From Tabrizicola_A aquatica (GTDB lineage Bacteria > Pseudomonadota > Alphaproteobacteria > Rhodobacterales > Rhodobacteraceae), in assembly GCA_965194375.1 (NCBI GenBank), contig CBDAEL010000001.1: a DNA stretch of 64,000 nucleotides. The stretch is one strand, 5' to 3'. Positions 43,336-52,210 of this stretch are shown one piece after another. The notes below the pieces were generated by a model, which saw only the letters and a list, made by a program, of their open reading frames with translations, had not been told where the DNA came from and did not search any database. The position numbers and the translations under genes were made by a program. Each line of letters begins with the position of its first letter. Positions within the stretch are counted from its first letter, which is position 1.

Positions 43336-45363
43336 ATGACCATTCGTTCTGACTTTCCGCATCAGGTGATTGAAACGCCGGATATGCGCATAGTGCTGTC
43401 GGATGGCTGCCGCCTTTCGGCGCGGGTCTGGATGCCGGAGGATGCGGCGAGCAATCCGGTCCCGGCAGTTTTGGAGTATATCCCCTACCGCAAGCGCGAC
43501 GGAACCTTGCCGCGCGATGAGATGATGCATCCCTATTTCGCCGGTCACGGCTATGCCGCCGTACGGGTGGACATGCGCGGTTGTGGCGACAGCGAAGGGC
43601 TGATCGACGACGAGTACACCGAGCAGGAACTGCGAGATGCCGAGGAGGTGATCGCTTGGCTTGCCGCCCAGCCTTGGTGCAGCGGCGCTGTCGGGATGAT
43701 GGGCAAAAGCTGGGGTGGGTTTAACTGCCTGCAAACGGCGTTCCGTCAGCCGCCCGCGCTGAAGGCCGTCGTCTCGGTCTGTGCCACGACCGACCGCTTT
43801 GCCGATGACATCCATTACAAGGGCGGTTGCCTGTTGGGCGAGAATTTTGGCTGGGGGGCGGTGATGCTGTCCTATTCCAGCCGCCCCGCCGATCCGGCCT
43901 TGCGCCCTGACTGGCGGGCCGATTGGCTGGCCCGGCTGGAGGCCGAGCCGTGGCTCGCGCCGCGCTGGGCGGGCCATCAGGCGCGTGACGCCTATTGGAA
44001 GCACGGGTCCGTCTGCGAGGATTATGCCCGCATGACCATTCCGGTGCAGATCTGGGGCGGTTGGGCGGACAATTACATGAACACGGTCGCCGCCTTGGTG
44101 GCCAATGTGCCCGCGCCGGTGAAGGGCATCGTTGGCCCGTGGGTGCACCAATACCCGCACACCGCCGTGCCCGCGCCCCGGGTCGGGTTCTTGCAAGAGG
44201 CGCTGCGCTGGTGGGATCGCTGGTTGAAAGGCGTGGCCAACGGGGCCGAAGATGACCCGGCTTACCGGGTTTACCGTCTGGACAGCGAGGCCCCGAACGC
44301 CAGCCCCGCGGATCGCGCCGGGCAGTGGGTGGCCGAGGCCGTCTGGCCCAGCACGCAGGTGCAACAAGAGCGGTGGCATTTGGCCCAAGCGCCGGGGGTT
44401 TCACACCCCCGGGCCCCCGTGGGATATTTGGACCGCATTGAAGGCGGGATCAGGGCCGAGATCGCAACGCCGCAGCATCTGGGGATGCATACGGGCGAGT
44501 TTTTCCCGATGGGGCTGAATGCCGAAATGCCGGGTGATCAGGCCAGCGATGATGCGCTGTCGGTCTGTTTTGACGGGCCGGTGCTGGAGGCGCCGCTGGA
44601 TCTGCTTGGTGCGGCGCGGTTGTCGCTGCGGTTGTCTTCCGATGCGCCTTTGGGCTTTGTCGTGGCGCGGCTGTGCGATGTGGGGCCGGATGGTGCTTCG
44701 GTGCGCATTGCCCATGGGATGCTGAACCTGTGTCACCGTGACAGCATGGAAAACCCTGCGCCCCTGGTGCCGGGGCAGGTGGTTGAGGTCGCGTTCAACA
44801 TTGACCAGATGGCCTATCGGCTGGCCCCCGGTCACCGCCTGCGACTGGCGCTGTCCAACAGCTATTGGCCCTTTGTCTGGCCCTCGCCCGAGGCGGGTCG
44901 TTTGACGCTTTTGGGGGGCAGTCTGGATCTGCCGGTGCATCAGGGTGGTGCAGGGGACTGGGTGCCGCCGCCGGCCGAACATGCCACGCCGTGGAAACAT
45001 AAGGTGCTGCGCCAAGGCCAGACCACGCGCAAGATCGAGAGTGATCTGATCTCGGGCAAAGTGTCCTTGGCGATCCGCGATGATCTGGGGGACGCCGAAA
45101 ACCTGACCCATGGCCTGCGCACGGGCGAGACGATGACGGAACTTTGGGAGATTCATCCGGCGGATCCCTTGTCGGCCCGGGCGGTCCACACCTGGGAGCA
45201 GCGCCTGTCGCGCGGGGATTGGCGCGTGCGCACCGAGGCTTGGGCCGAGATGACTGCCACCGCCAGCCATCTGCGTCTGAAGGCGCGTTTGCAGGCGTTT
45301 GAGGGGGATGACTTGGTGTTCGAGCGCAGCTTTGTTGAAGAGGTGGCGCGCCGGTTTGTGTGA
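43336..45363 (+). CDS. CocE/NonD family serine hydrolase with an embedded repeat element
   Basis: 675 aa from the ATG at 43336. The alpha/beta-hydrolase core has the nucleophile Ser in GMMGKSWGGFN, RVDMRGCGDSEG, and a later Asp/His region (VGPWVHQYPH). A C-terminal X-Pro dipeptidase-like jelly roll follows. It hydrolyses an acyl ester or amide; substrate unknown. Residues about 353-371 (APGVSHPRAPVGYLDRIEG) are encoded by a GC-rich palindromic element, a likely late in-frame insertion. It lies 106 bases upstream of the ABC operon. Confidence 0.85.
   Translation: MTIRSDFPHQVIETPDMRIVLSDGCRLSARVWMPEDAASNPVPAVLEYIPYRKRDGTLPRDEMMHPYFAGHGYAAVRVDMRGCGDSEGLIDDEYTEQELRDAEEVIAWLAAQPWCSGAVGMMGKSWGGFNCLQTAFRQPPALKAVVSVCATTDRFADDIHYKGGCLLGENFGWGAVMLSYSSRPADPALRPDWRADWLARLEAEPWLAPRWAGHQARDAYWKHGSVCEDYARMTIPVQIWGGWADNYMNTVAALVANVPAPVKGIVGPWVHQYPHTAVPAPRVGFLQEALRWWDRWLKGVANGAEDDPAYRVYRLDSEAPNASPADRAGQWVAEAVWPSTQVQQERWHLAQAPGVSHPRAPVGYLDRIEGGIRAEIATPQHLGMHTGEFFPMGLNAEMPGDQASDDALSVCFDGPVLEAPLDLLGAARLSLRLSSDAPLGFVVARLCDVGPDGASVRIAHGMLNLCHRDSMENPAPLVPGQVVEVAFNIDQMAYRLAPGHRLRLALSNSYWPFVWPSPEAGRLTLLGGSLDLPVHQGGAGDWVPPPAEHATPWKHKVLRQGQTTRKIESDLISGKVSLAIRDDLGDAENLTHGLRTGETMTELWEIHPADPLSARAVHTWEQRLSRGDWRVRTEAWAEMTATASHLRLKARLQAFEGDDLVFERSFVEEVARRFV
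44391..44445 (+). repeat. GC-rich palindromic element (copy 2) inside a coding region
   Basis: CCGGGGGTTTCACACCCCCG and GGCCCCCGTGGGATATTT are followed by CCGCATTGAAGGC. The last 25 bases (44421-44445) match 22 of 25 at 7025-7049. Here the element is translated in frame; at queG the shared bases would be read in a different frame, so the DNA rather than a peptide is what is shared. Confidence 0.75.
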
Positions 45364-45469
45364 GGGCGGCAGGTGGCAAGAATCGTTGCCATCCCGTTTT
45401 CTTCGCGGTTTAAAGGTTTCAAACAAAAACAAGGCCCCGGCAGATCTGGGCCGCAGCAGGGAGACTACG

Positions 45470-47059
45470 ATGTCCGATCAACTTGACCAGATGATTGCAC
45501 GTGTCCGCAAAGGCGCCATGACCCGCCGCGAATTCGTCGGTCGTACCACGGCGATGGGTGTTTCTGCCGGTTTGGCAGGGGCTTTGTTCACCAAGGCTGC
45601 CCATGCTGATGAGCCCAAGAAGGGCGGCGTGCTGCGTGTGGGCATGACAGGGGGCGAAAGCACCAACACGCTGGACCCCGCACTGTCGGCCTCGCCGAAC
45701 CCCTACATGATCTTGCGCACTTGGGGCGAGACCCTCGTGGATGTCGACCCGTCGGGCGAGCTTAACATGCGTCTGGCCGAGGAAGTGTCGTCGAACGCCG
45801 ATGCAACCGAGTGGAAGTTCAAAATCCGTCAGGGCGTTGAATTCCACGGTGGTGGCACTGTGACCGCCGAAGACGTGGTCGCCACGCTGAAGCGCCACAC
45901 CGATGAGAAATCCCAGTCGGGCGCCTTGGGCATTGTGCAGGGCATTTCCGAGATGTCGGCCGAAGGCGACATGGTCACCCTGAAGCTGGCCTCGGCCAAT
46001 GCCGACTTGCCGTTCCTGATTGGTGACTATCACCTGATCATTCAGCCCGGCGGTGGTGTGGACAATCCGGCCGCTGGTATCGGCACGGGTGCCTATAAGG
46101 TCACCTCGTATGAGCCGGGCGTCATCGCCACGTTCGAGCGTAACCCGAACTATTGGGACAGCTCGCGCGGTCATGCGGATGGCGTTGAAATCCTGACCAT
46201 CAACGACGACACCGCCCGCACCGCGGCGATCCAGGCGGGTCAGGTTCACATGATCGACCGCGTTGATCCCAAGATCGTGGAGCTGTTGAAATCCACGCCG
46301 GAAGTCATTGTCGAGCGCGCCTCGGGCCCGGGCCACTATGTCTTCATCATGCATTGCGACAAGGCGCCCTTTGACAACAACGACCTGCGGATGGCGCTGA
46401 AGATGGCGATCAACCGTCAGGAGTTGGTGGACAAGGTTCTGGGCGGCTATGGCTCGCGCGGCAACGACTTCCCGATCAATGCGGCCTACCCGATGTTCGA
46501 CGACACCATCGCGCAGCGCGAGTATGACGCGGCGGCGGCGGCTGACTTCTACAAGAAGTCCGGCCATGATGGCTCGCCCATCGTGTTGCAGGTTGCGCCG
46601 GGTGCCTTCCCGGGTGCCGTCGACGCGGCCAACCTCTTTGCCGCTTCGGCCAATGCCGCAGGCATTCCGCTGAGCATCAAGGTTGAGCCTGATGACGGCT
46701 ACTGGTCGAACGTCTGGAACGTCGCACCCTTCTGCGCCTCGTATTGGGGTGGCCGTCCGGTGCAGGACCAGATGTATTCGACTGCCTATCTGTCGACCGC
46801 TGAATGGAACGACACCCGTTTCGTCAACGCCAAGTTTGACGAGCTTTTGGTCGCGGCACGCGGCGAACTGGACGCCGCCAAGCGCAAAGGCTTGTATTCG
46901 GAAATGGCCCATCTTCTGCGCGACGAGGGCGGCCTGATCGCTCCGATGTTCAACGACTGGGTCGAAGGCCGTCGCGCCGAAGTTGGCGGTTGGGTTGCCG
47001 ACCCGACTGGCACCATGATGGGGGGCACCGCAATGTCCAAATGCTGGCTCAACGCATGA
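45470..47059 (+). CDS. Periplasmic substrate-binding protein of peptide-type ABC importer (copy 1)
   Basis: 529 aa, family 5 (DppA/OppA-like). A Tat signal (MTRREFVGRTTAMG at residues 17-30, then AAHADE) predicts export of a folded protein. The mature part opens PKKGGVLRVGMTGGES and has the hinge-region motifs GTGAYKVTSYEPG and NNDLRMALKMAINRQEL. AGGGAG precedes the ATG. Ligand unknown. It is followed by a close paralogue of identical length 85 bases downstream. Confidence 0.92.
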   Translation: MSDQLDQMIARVRKGAMTRREFVGRTTAMGVSAGLAGALFTKAAHADEPKKGGVLRVGMTGGESTNTLDPALSASPNPYMILRTWGETLVDVDPSGELNMRLAEEVSSNADATEWKFKIRQGVEFHGGGTVTAEDVVATLKRHTDEKSQSGALGIVQGISEMSAEGDMVTLKLASANADLPFLIGDYHLIIQPGGGVDNPAAGIGTGAYKVTSYEPGVIATFERNPNYWDSSRGHADGVEILTINDDTARTAAIQAGQVHMIDRVDPKIVELLKSTPEVIVERASGPGHYVFIMHCDKAPFDNNDLRMALKMAINRQELVDKVLGGYGSRGNDFPINAAYPMFDDTIAQREYDAAAAADFYKKSGHDGSPIVLQVAPGAFPGAVDAANLFAASANAAGIPLSIKVEPDDGYWSNVWNVAPFCASYWGGRPVQDQMYSTAYLSTAEWNDTRFVNAKFDELLVAARGELDAAKRKGLYSEMAHLLRDEGGLIAPMFNDWVEGRRAEVGGWVADPTGTMMGGTAMSKCWLNA

Positions 47060-47144
47060 TCTGACTTAACGATTGAGAAAAATGGCTGCAGGCTGCGAAA
47101 GTGGCCTGCAGGTCAAATCAAAAAAAACGCAGGGAGATACCACA

Positions 47145-48734
47145 ATGACTGACCAACTGGATCTGATGATTTCGCGGGTTCGCAAGGGTGCAATGACGCG
47201 CCGCGAATTCGTGGGTCGCACCACCGCCATGGGCCTCTCGGCCGGTCTGGCCGGTGCGCTGTTCACCAAGGCTGCCCATGCCGAAGAGCCCAAAAAGGGC
47301 GGCATTCTGCGCGCGGGCGTCACCGGCGGCGAAAGCACCAACTCGCTGGACCCGGCACTGGCGGCCTCGGACGTGCCCTACATGATCAACCGCACCTGGG
47401 GTGAAACCCTGGTCGACGTGGACGCTAATGGCGCCGTCGAAATGCGGATTGCCGAGGAAGTGTCCTCGAACGCTGATGCGACCGAGTGGAAGTTCAAGAT
47501 CCGCGCAGGCGTGGAATACCACGGCGGCGGCACCGTCACCGCGGATGACGTGGTTGCTACGCTGAAGCGCCACACCGATGAAAAATCCCAGTCGGGTGCG
47601 CTTGGCATTGTGCAGGGCATTTCTGAGATGTCGGCCGAAGGTGACATGGTCACCCTGAAGATGGTCTCGGCGAATGCCGACCTTCCCTTCCTGATTGCCG
47701 ACTATCACCTGAGCATCCAGCCGGGCGGCGGCGTTGACAATCCGGCAGCCGGCAACGGTACGGGCGCTTACAAGGTCACCTCGAGCGAGCCGGGCGTGAT
47801 CACCACGTTTGAGCGTTTTGCGAACTACTGGGATTCGTCGCGCGGCCATGCCGACGGGGTCGAGATCCTGACGATCAACGACGACACCGCACGGACCGCT
47901 GCCATCCAGTCTGGTCAGGTTCACATGATCAACCGCGTGGATCCGAAGATCGTCGCTCTGCTGGCTGGCAATACCGATGTCGCGATCGAGCAGGTTGGTG
48001 GCCCGGGCCACTATGTGTTCATCATGCATTGCGACAAGGCGCCCTTTGACAACAACGACCTGCGGATGGCGCTGAAGATGTCGATCAACCGTCAGGAGTT
48101 GGTGGACAAGGTTCTGGGCGGCTTTGGCTCGCGCGGGAACGACTTCCCGATCAACGGCGCCTATCCGCTGTTCGACGAAACCATCGCGCAGCGTGAGTAC
48201 GACGCGGCCGCAGCTGCAGACTTCTACAAGAAGTCCGGCCATGATGGCTCGCCCATCGTGTTGCAGGTTGCTCCGGGTGCGTTCCCGGGTGCTGTGGATG
48301 CGGCCAACCTCTTTGCCGCCTCGGCCAATGCTGCTGGCATCCCGCTGTCGATCAAGCTGGAGCCCGATGACGGCTACTGGTCGAACGTCTGGAACGTTGC
48401 CCCGTTCTGCGCCTCGTATTGGGGTGGCCGTCCGGTGCAGGACCAGATGTACACCACCGCCTATCTTTCCACCGCCGAGTGGAACGACACCAAGTTCAAG
48501 AACGCCAAGTTCGACGAACTGCTGTTGGCGGCCAAGGGCGAACTGGACGCGGCCAAGCGCAAGGGCATCTACTCGGAAATGGCTCATATCCTGCGCGACG
48601 AAGGCGGCTTGATCTGCCCGATGTTCAACGACTGGGTCGAAGGCCGTCGCGCCGAAGTGGGTGGCTGGATCGCCGATCCGCAGGGCACGCTGATGAACGG
48701 CACCGCGCTGAACAAGTGCTGGCTGAACGCCTGA
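47145..48734 (+). CDS. Periplasmic substrate-binding protein of peptide-type ABC importer (copy 2)
   Basis: 529 aa, aligned without gaps to copy 1 (constant offset of 1675 bases). It has the same Tat signal (MTRREFVGRTTAMG) and an identical N-terminal extension pattern. DNA similarity is uneven: early codons differ at many synonymous sites, while 48018-48136 differs from copy 1 at 2 of 119 bases. Two receptors feeding one permease set suggests related ligands. AGGGAG precedes the ATG; the permease gene follows after 13 bases. Confidence 0.92.
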   Translation: MTDQLDLMISRVRKGAMTRREFVGRTTAMGLSAGLAGALFTKAAHAEEPKKGGILRAGVTGGESTNSLDPALAASDVPYMINRTWGETLVDVDANGAVEMRIAEEVSSNADATEWKFKIRAGVEYHGGGTVTADDVVATLKRHTDEKSQSGALGIVQGISEMSAEGDMVTLKMVSANADLPFLIADYHLSIQPGGGVDNPAAGNGTGAYKVTSSEPGVITTFERFANYWDSSRGHADGVEILTINDDTARTAAIQSGQVHMINRVDPKIVALLAGNTDVAIEQVGGPGHYVFIMHCDKAPFDNNDLRMALKMSINRQELVDKVLGGFGSRGNDFPINGAYPLFDETIAQREYDAAAAADFYKKSGHDGSPIVLQVAPGAFPGAVDAANLFAASANAAGIPLSIKLEPDDGYWSNVWNVAPFCASYWGGRPVQDQMYTTAYLSTAEWNDTKFKNAKFDELLLAAKGELDAAKRKGIYSEMAHILRDEGGLICPMFNDWVEGRRAEVGGWIADPQGTLMNGTALNKCWLNA

Positions 48735-48747
48735 TCGCGGGAATAAC

Positions 48748-49704
48748 GTGCATCCCGTCTTGAAATTGGTGGTCCAGCGCATTGCGCTGGGCCTCCTTTT
48801 GCTCCTCGCGGTTTCCGCCGTGATCTTCCTGGGCGTTGAGGCGCTGCCGGGGGACACGGCGCAAGCCATTCTTGGACAGTCCGCCACGCCCGTGGCGCTG
48901 GAAAACCTGCGGGCCGAAATGGGCCTCGACCGCCCCCCGCTGGAGCGGTATTTCAGCTGGCTTGGCGGCGTCCTGACCGGTGATCTTGGTACCGCCTTGT
49001 CCAACAAGGCCGATATCGCGCAGTCGATCAGCACGCGTTTGGGCAACACGCTCTTTTTGGCCGCCGCCGCCGCCGTCATCGCTGTGCCGCTGGCCATTCT
49101 TCTGGGCATCGTCGCCGCCCGCTATGTTGGCCGCTGGCCGGACAAGCTGATCTCGGCCGTGACCTTGACCACCATCAGCCTGCCCGAGTTTGTGGCGGCC
49201 TATTTTGTCATTTTCCTGCTGACGCAGGTGTTCCCGATCTTCCAGCCGGTGTCGATGGTTCTGCCGGGCATGGGGTTTTGGGACAAGCTGCAGGCGGTCG
49301 CGCTGCCGGTGATCGTGCTGGTCATGGTGGTGCTTGCGCACATGATGCGCATGACCCGTGCGGCGATCCTGAACGTCATGCAATCGGCCTATGTTGAAAC
49401 CGCCGAACTGAAGGGCCTTGGCCCGATGCAAGTGGTCTGGCGCCATGCCTTGCCGAATGCCATCGCGCCGGTGGTTTCGGTGGTGATGCTGAACCTTGCC
49501 TATCTGGTGGTCGGCGTCGTCGTGGTTGAGGTGGTCTTCAGCTACAACGCCCTTGGCAAATACCTCGTCGATCATGTGACCAAGCGAGACCTTCCCGTCG
49601 TGCAAGCGGTGGGGCTGATCTTCGCGGCGGTCTATATCTTCCTGAACATGGCAGCCGATATCATCTCGATTTTGGCCAACCCGCGCCTGAGGCACCCGAA
49701 ATGA
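48748..49704 (+). CDS. ABC transporter permease, DppB-type
   Basis: 318 aa from GTG at 48748. Six hydrophobic segments start with MHPVLKLVVQRIALGLLLLL. The coupling-helix EAA motif is near YVETAELKGLGPMQVVWRHALPNAI. It pairs with the downstream DppC-type permease (ATGA overlap) to form the membrane channel of the importer. Confidence 0.93.
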   Translation: MHPVLKLVVQRIALGLLLLLAVSAVIFLGVEALPGDTAQAILGQSATPVALENLRAEMGLDRPPLERYFSWLGGVLTGDLGTALSNKADIAQSISTRLGNTLFLAAAAAVIAVPLAILLGIVAARYVGRWPDKLISAVTLTTISLPEFVAAYFVIFLLTQVFPIFQPVSMVLPGMGFWDKLQAVALPVIVLVMVVLAHMMRMTRAAILNVMQSAYVETAELKGLGPMQVVWRHALPNAIAPVVSVVMLNLAYLVVGVVVVEVVFSYNALGKYLVDHVTKRDLPVVQAVGLIFAAVYIFLNMAADIISILANPRLRHPK

Positions 49705-50516
49705 GGATACCATTCTCTGCCCTTCTGGGGCTGGTGCTGACCGGTGGCTTCCTGTTCATCGCCGTTTTCGCCCAAGTCATCGCACCCTATCCGATCGACA
49801 GCACTGTCGGCGGTGTGTGGGATGGACCCTCGGCCACGCACTGGCTGGGCACCGATACCATCGGCCGCGACATCTTCTCGCGCCTGATCTATGGCGCGCA
49901 GATCACCATCTTTGTCGCCCTTGCCTCCTCGATCCTGTCGTTCTCGCTGGGCTCTTTCCTGGGCTTTTTTGCTGCCGTGCGCGGCGGCTGGGTGGACCAG
50001 CTTCTGTCCCGCATCGTTGACCTTGTCATGGCCGTGCCCTCGCTCATCGTGGCGCTTGTCATGCTCTCGGTCCTGCCCTTGAATCTGACCGTCCTCATCC
50101 TTGTGATTGGCGTCTTGGACAGCACCCGCGTCTTCCGGCTCAGCCGCGCCGTCGCCGTCGACATTTCGGTCATGGACTATATTGAGGCCGCGCGTCTGCG
50201 CGGTGAAAAACAAAGCTGGATCATCTTCCGTGAGATTCTGCCCAATGCGCTTTCGCCCTTGGTGGCCGAGTTCGGGTTGCGCTTTATCTTCGCGGTGCTC
50301 TTCATCTCGACGCTGTCTTTCCTTGGCCTCGGCATCCAGCCGCCGCTGACCGATTGGGGTGGCATGGTGGGCGAAAACAAGGGTGGCCTTGTCTATGGCA
50401 AATCCGCCGCTCTTGTTCCGGCTGCGGCCATCGCGCTCTTGGCCATCTCGGTGAACCTTGTGGCCGACTGGATCTTGTCGCGCACCTCCAGCTTGAAAGG
50501 AGGCCGCGGTGGCTGA
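49701..50516 (+). CDS. ABC transporter permease, DppC-type
   Basis: 271 aa. It overlaps the upstream permease stop. WLGTDTIGRDIFSRLIYGAQ is the DppC signature near the start of the membrane domain. The EAA-like motif is YIEAARLRGEKQSWIIFREI. The C-terminal portion overlaps the GTG of the ATPase gene by eight bases. Confidence 0.93.
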   Translation: MRIPFSALLGLVLTGGFLFIAVFAQVIAPYPIDSTVGGVWDGPSATHWLGTDTIGRDIFSRLIYGAQITIFVALASSILSFSLGSFLGFFAAVRGGWVDQLLSRIVDLVMAVPSLIVALVMLSVLPLNLTVLILVIGVLDSTRVFRLSRAVAVDISVMDYIEAARLRGEKQSWIIFREILPNALSPLVAEFGLRFIFAVLFISTLSFLGLGIQPPLTDWGGMVGENKGGLVYGKSAALVPAAAIALLAISVNLVADWILSRTSSLKGGRGG

Positions 50517-52143
50517 GCCTTTGTTGTCGTTCAAGAACCTGAAGATCGAAGCAACCGCCTATCCGCCGGGCGAACCGCCGCGCCATCTGGTGTTGGTGGA
50601 TGGGGTCTCGGTCTCAGTTGAAAAGGGCAAGGTCCTTGGCCTGATTGGCGAGTCCGGTGCGGGCAAATCCACCATTGGTCTCTCGGCCATGGCCTTTGGG
50701 CGGGGTGGTGTGCGCCTGACCGGGGGTGAGATTACGCTCAACGGTCGCGATATCCGCACGGCCGACGCGGGCGCGTTGCGAAGCCTGCGCGGCAAAGAAG
50801 TCACCTATGTCGCCCAATCCGCTGCTGCGTCGTTCAATCCGGCAAAACGGCTGATGGAACAGGTGATCGAAACCTCGGTCAGCCATGGGGTGATGACCAA
50901 GGCCGAGGCTGAGGCCCGCGCGGTGTCGCTGTTCCGCCAGCTGTCTCTGCCCAATCCCGAAACTATTGGCGATCGTTATCCGCACCAGGTTTCCGGCGGG
51001 CAATTGCAGCGCGTGATGACGGCGATGGCGCTCTGCCCCAAGCCGGATCTGGTGATCTTTGACGAACCCACCACCGCCTTGGACGTGACGACGCAGATCG
51101 ACGTGCTGGCCTCGATCAAGCGCGCCATCCGCGAAACCGGGGTGGCAGCACTTTACATCACCCACGACCTCGCGGTCGTGGCGCAGGTGGCCGATCACAT
51201 CCTCGTCTTGCGTCATGGCAAGATGGTGGAATACGGCACCACCGACCAGATCATCAACACCCCGCGCGAAGCCTATACGCAGGCGCTGGTGTCGGTCCGC
51301 TCGATCGATCACGCGGAAAAGGCTCCGGCGCCTGCTGTGCTGACAGTGCAGAATGTTACCGCGCGCTACAAAGGCACCAATTTCGACGTCTTGAAAAACG
51401 TGACCGTCGATGTCGCCCCCGGCCAAACCCTCGCCATCGTCGGCGAAAGCGGCTCGGGCAAATCGACGCTGGCGCGCGCCATCACCGGGCTGCTGCCGCC
51501 CTCGGCGGGCCGCATCCAGTTCGCGGGCCGCACGCTCTCGGCTGACCTTGCAGGCCGCAGCAAGGATGATCTGCGCGAATTGCAGATGATCTACCAAATG
51601 GCTGACGTGGCGATGAACCCGCGCCAGACCGTCGGCACCATCATCGGCCGTCCGCTTGAGTTTTACTTCGGCCTGACGGGTGAGGCCAAGCGCCAGCGGA
51701 TTCAGGAGCTGCTTGACCAGATCGAAATGGGCGCCGGTTTTGCCGACCGCTACCCGGCTGAACTCTCCGGCGGGCAAAAGCAGCGCGTCTGCATCGCGCG
51801 GGCGCTGGCGGCCAAGCCCAAGCTCATTATCTGCGATGAGGTGACAAGCGCGCTTGATCCTCTCGTGGCTGACGGCATCCTCAAGCTCCTCCTCGATCTT
51901 CAGGCGCGTGAGAATGTGGCCTACCTCTTCATCACCCATGACCTTGCGACGGTGCGCGCCATCGCCGACAAGATCGCCGTGATGTTCAAGGGCGAGGTGG
52001 TGCGCTATGGCCAGAAATCCGACGTTCTCGCCCCGCCCTTTGACGATTACACCGACCTTCTGCTCTCCTCGGTCCCGGAAATGGAACTGGGCTGGCTGGA
52101 AAAGGTGATCGCCTCCCGCAAGATGGAAAGCGCCGGTAACTGA
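50509..52143 (+). CDS. ABC transporter ATPase with two fused nucleotide-binding domains (DppDF-type)
   Basis: 544 aa from GTG at 50509. NBD1: Walker A GESGAGKST, signature VSGGQLQRVMTAMAL, Walker B DLVIFDEPTTALD. NBD2 (from about residue 270): GESGSGKST, LSGGQKQRVCIARAL, LIICDEVTSALD. Both look active. It energises the two permeases encoded upstream. The stop is followed by a half copy of the inverted repeat element. Confidence 0.95.
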   Translation: MAEPLLSFKNLKIEATAYPPGEPPRHLVLVDGVSVSVEKGKVLGLIGESGAGKSTIGLSAMAFGRGGVRLTGGEITLNGRDIRTADAGALRSLRGKEVTYVAQSAAASFNPAKRLMEQVIETSVSHGVMTKAEAEARAVSLFRQLSLPNPETIGDRYPHQVSGGQLQRVMTAMALCPKPDLVIFDEPTTALDVTTQIDVLASIKRAIRETGVAALYITHDLAVVAQVADHILVLRHGKMVEYGTTDQIINTPREAYTQALVSVRSIDHAEKAPAPAVLTVQNVTARYKGTNFDVLKNVTVDVAPGQTLAIVGESGSGKSTLARAITGLLPPSAGRIQFAGRTLSADLAGRSKDDLRELQMIYQMADVAMNPRQTVGTIIGRPLEFYFGLTGEAKRQRIQELLDQIEMGAGFADRYPAELSGGQKQRVCIARALAAKPKLIICDEVTSALDPLVADGILKLLLDLQARENVAYLFITHDLATVRAIADKIAVMFKGEVVRYGQKSDVLAPPFDDYTDLLLSSVPEMELGWLEKVIASRKMESAGN

Positions 52144-52188
52144 TTTCATCTTGGCCTAAATACTCCCGCCGGAGGCACCGCCGGTGCC
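52144..52188. repeat. Half copy of the 19-bp inverted repeat element plus hairpin
   Basis: TTTCATCTTGG(C/T)CTAAATACTCCCGCCGGAGGC-type sequence (52144-52176) matches 35329-35361 with one mismatch. Instead of the right arm, a GGCACC-GCC-GGTGCC hairpin follows (52174-52188). It separates the ATPase stop from the next gene and may attenuate transcription into it. Confidence 0.8.
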
Positions 52189-52210
52189 GCCCGCAACAAG
52201 GTGTCAGACC

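Noticed and set aside
45419..49109. Long minus-strand frames opposite both binding-protein genes
   Set aside because: Same GC-rich antisense effect; the plus-strand genes have Tat signals and family motifs.
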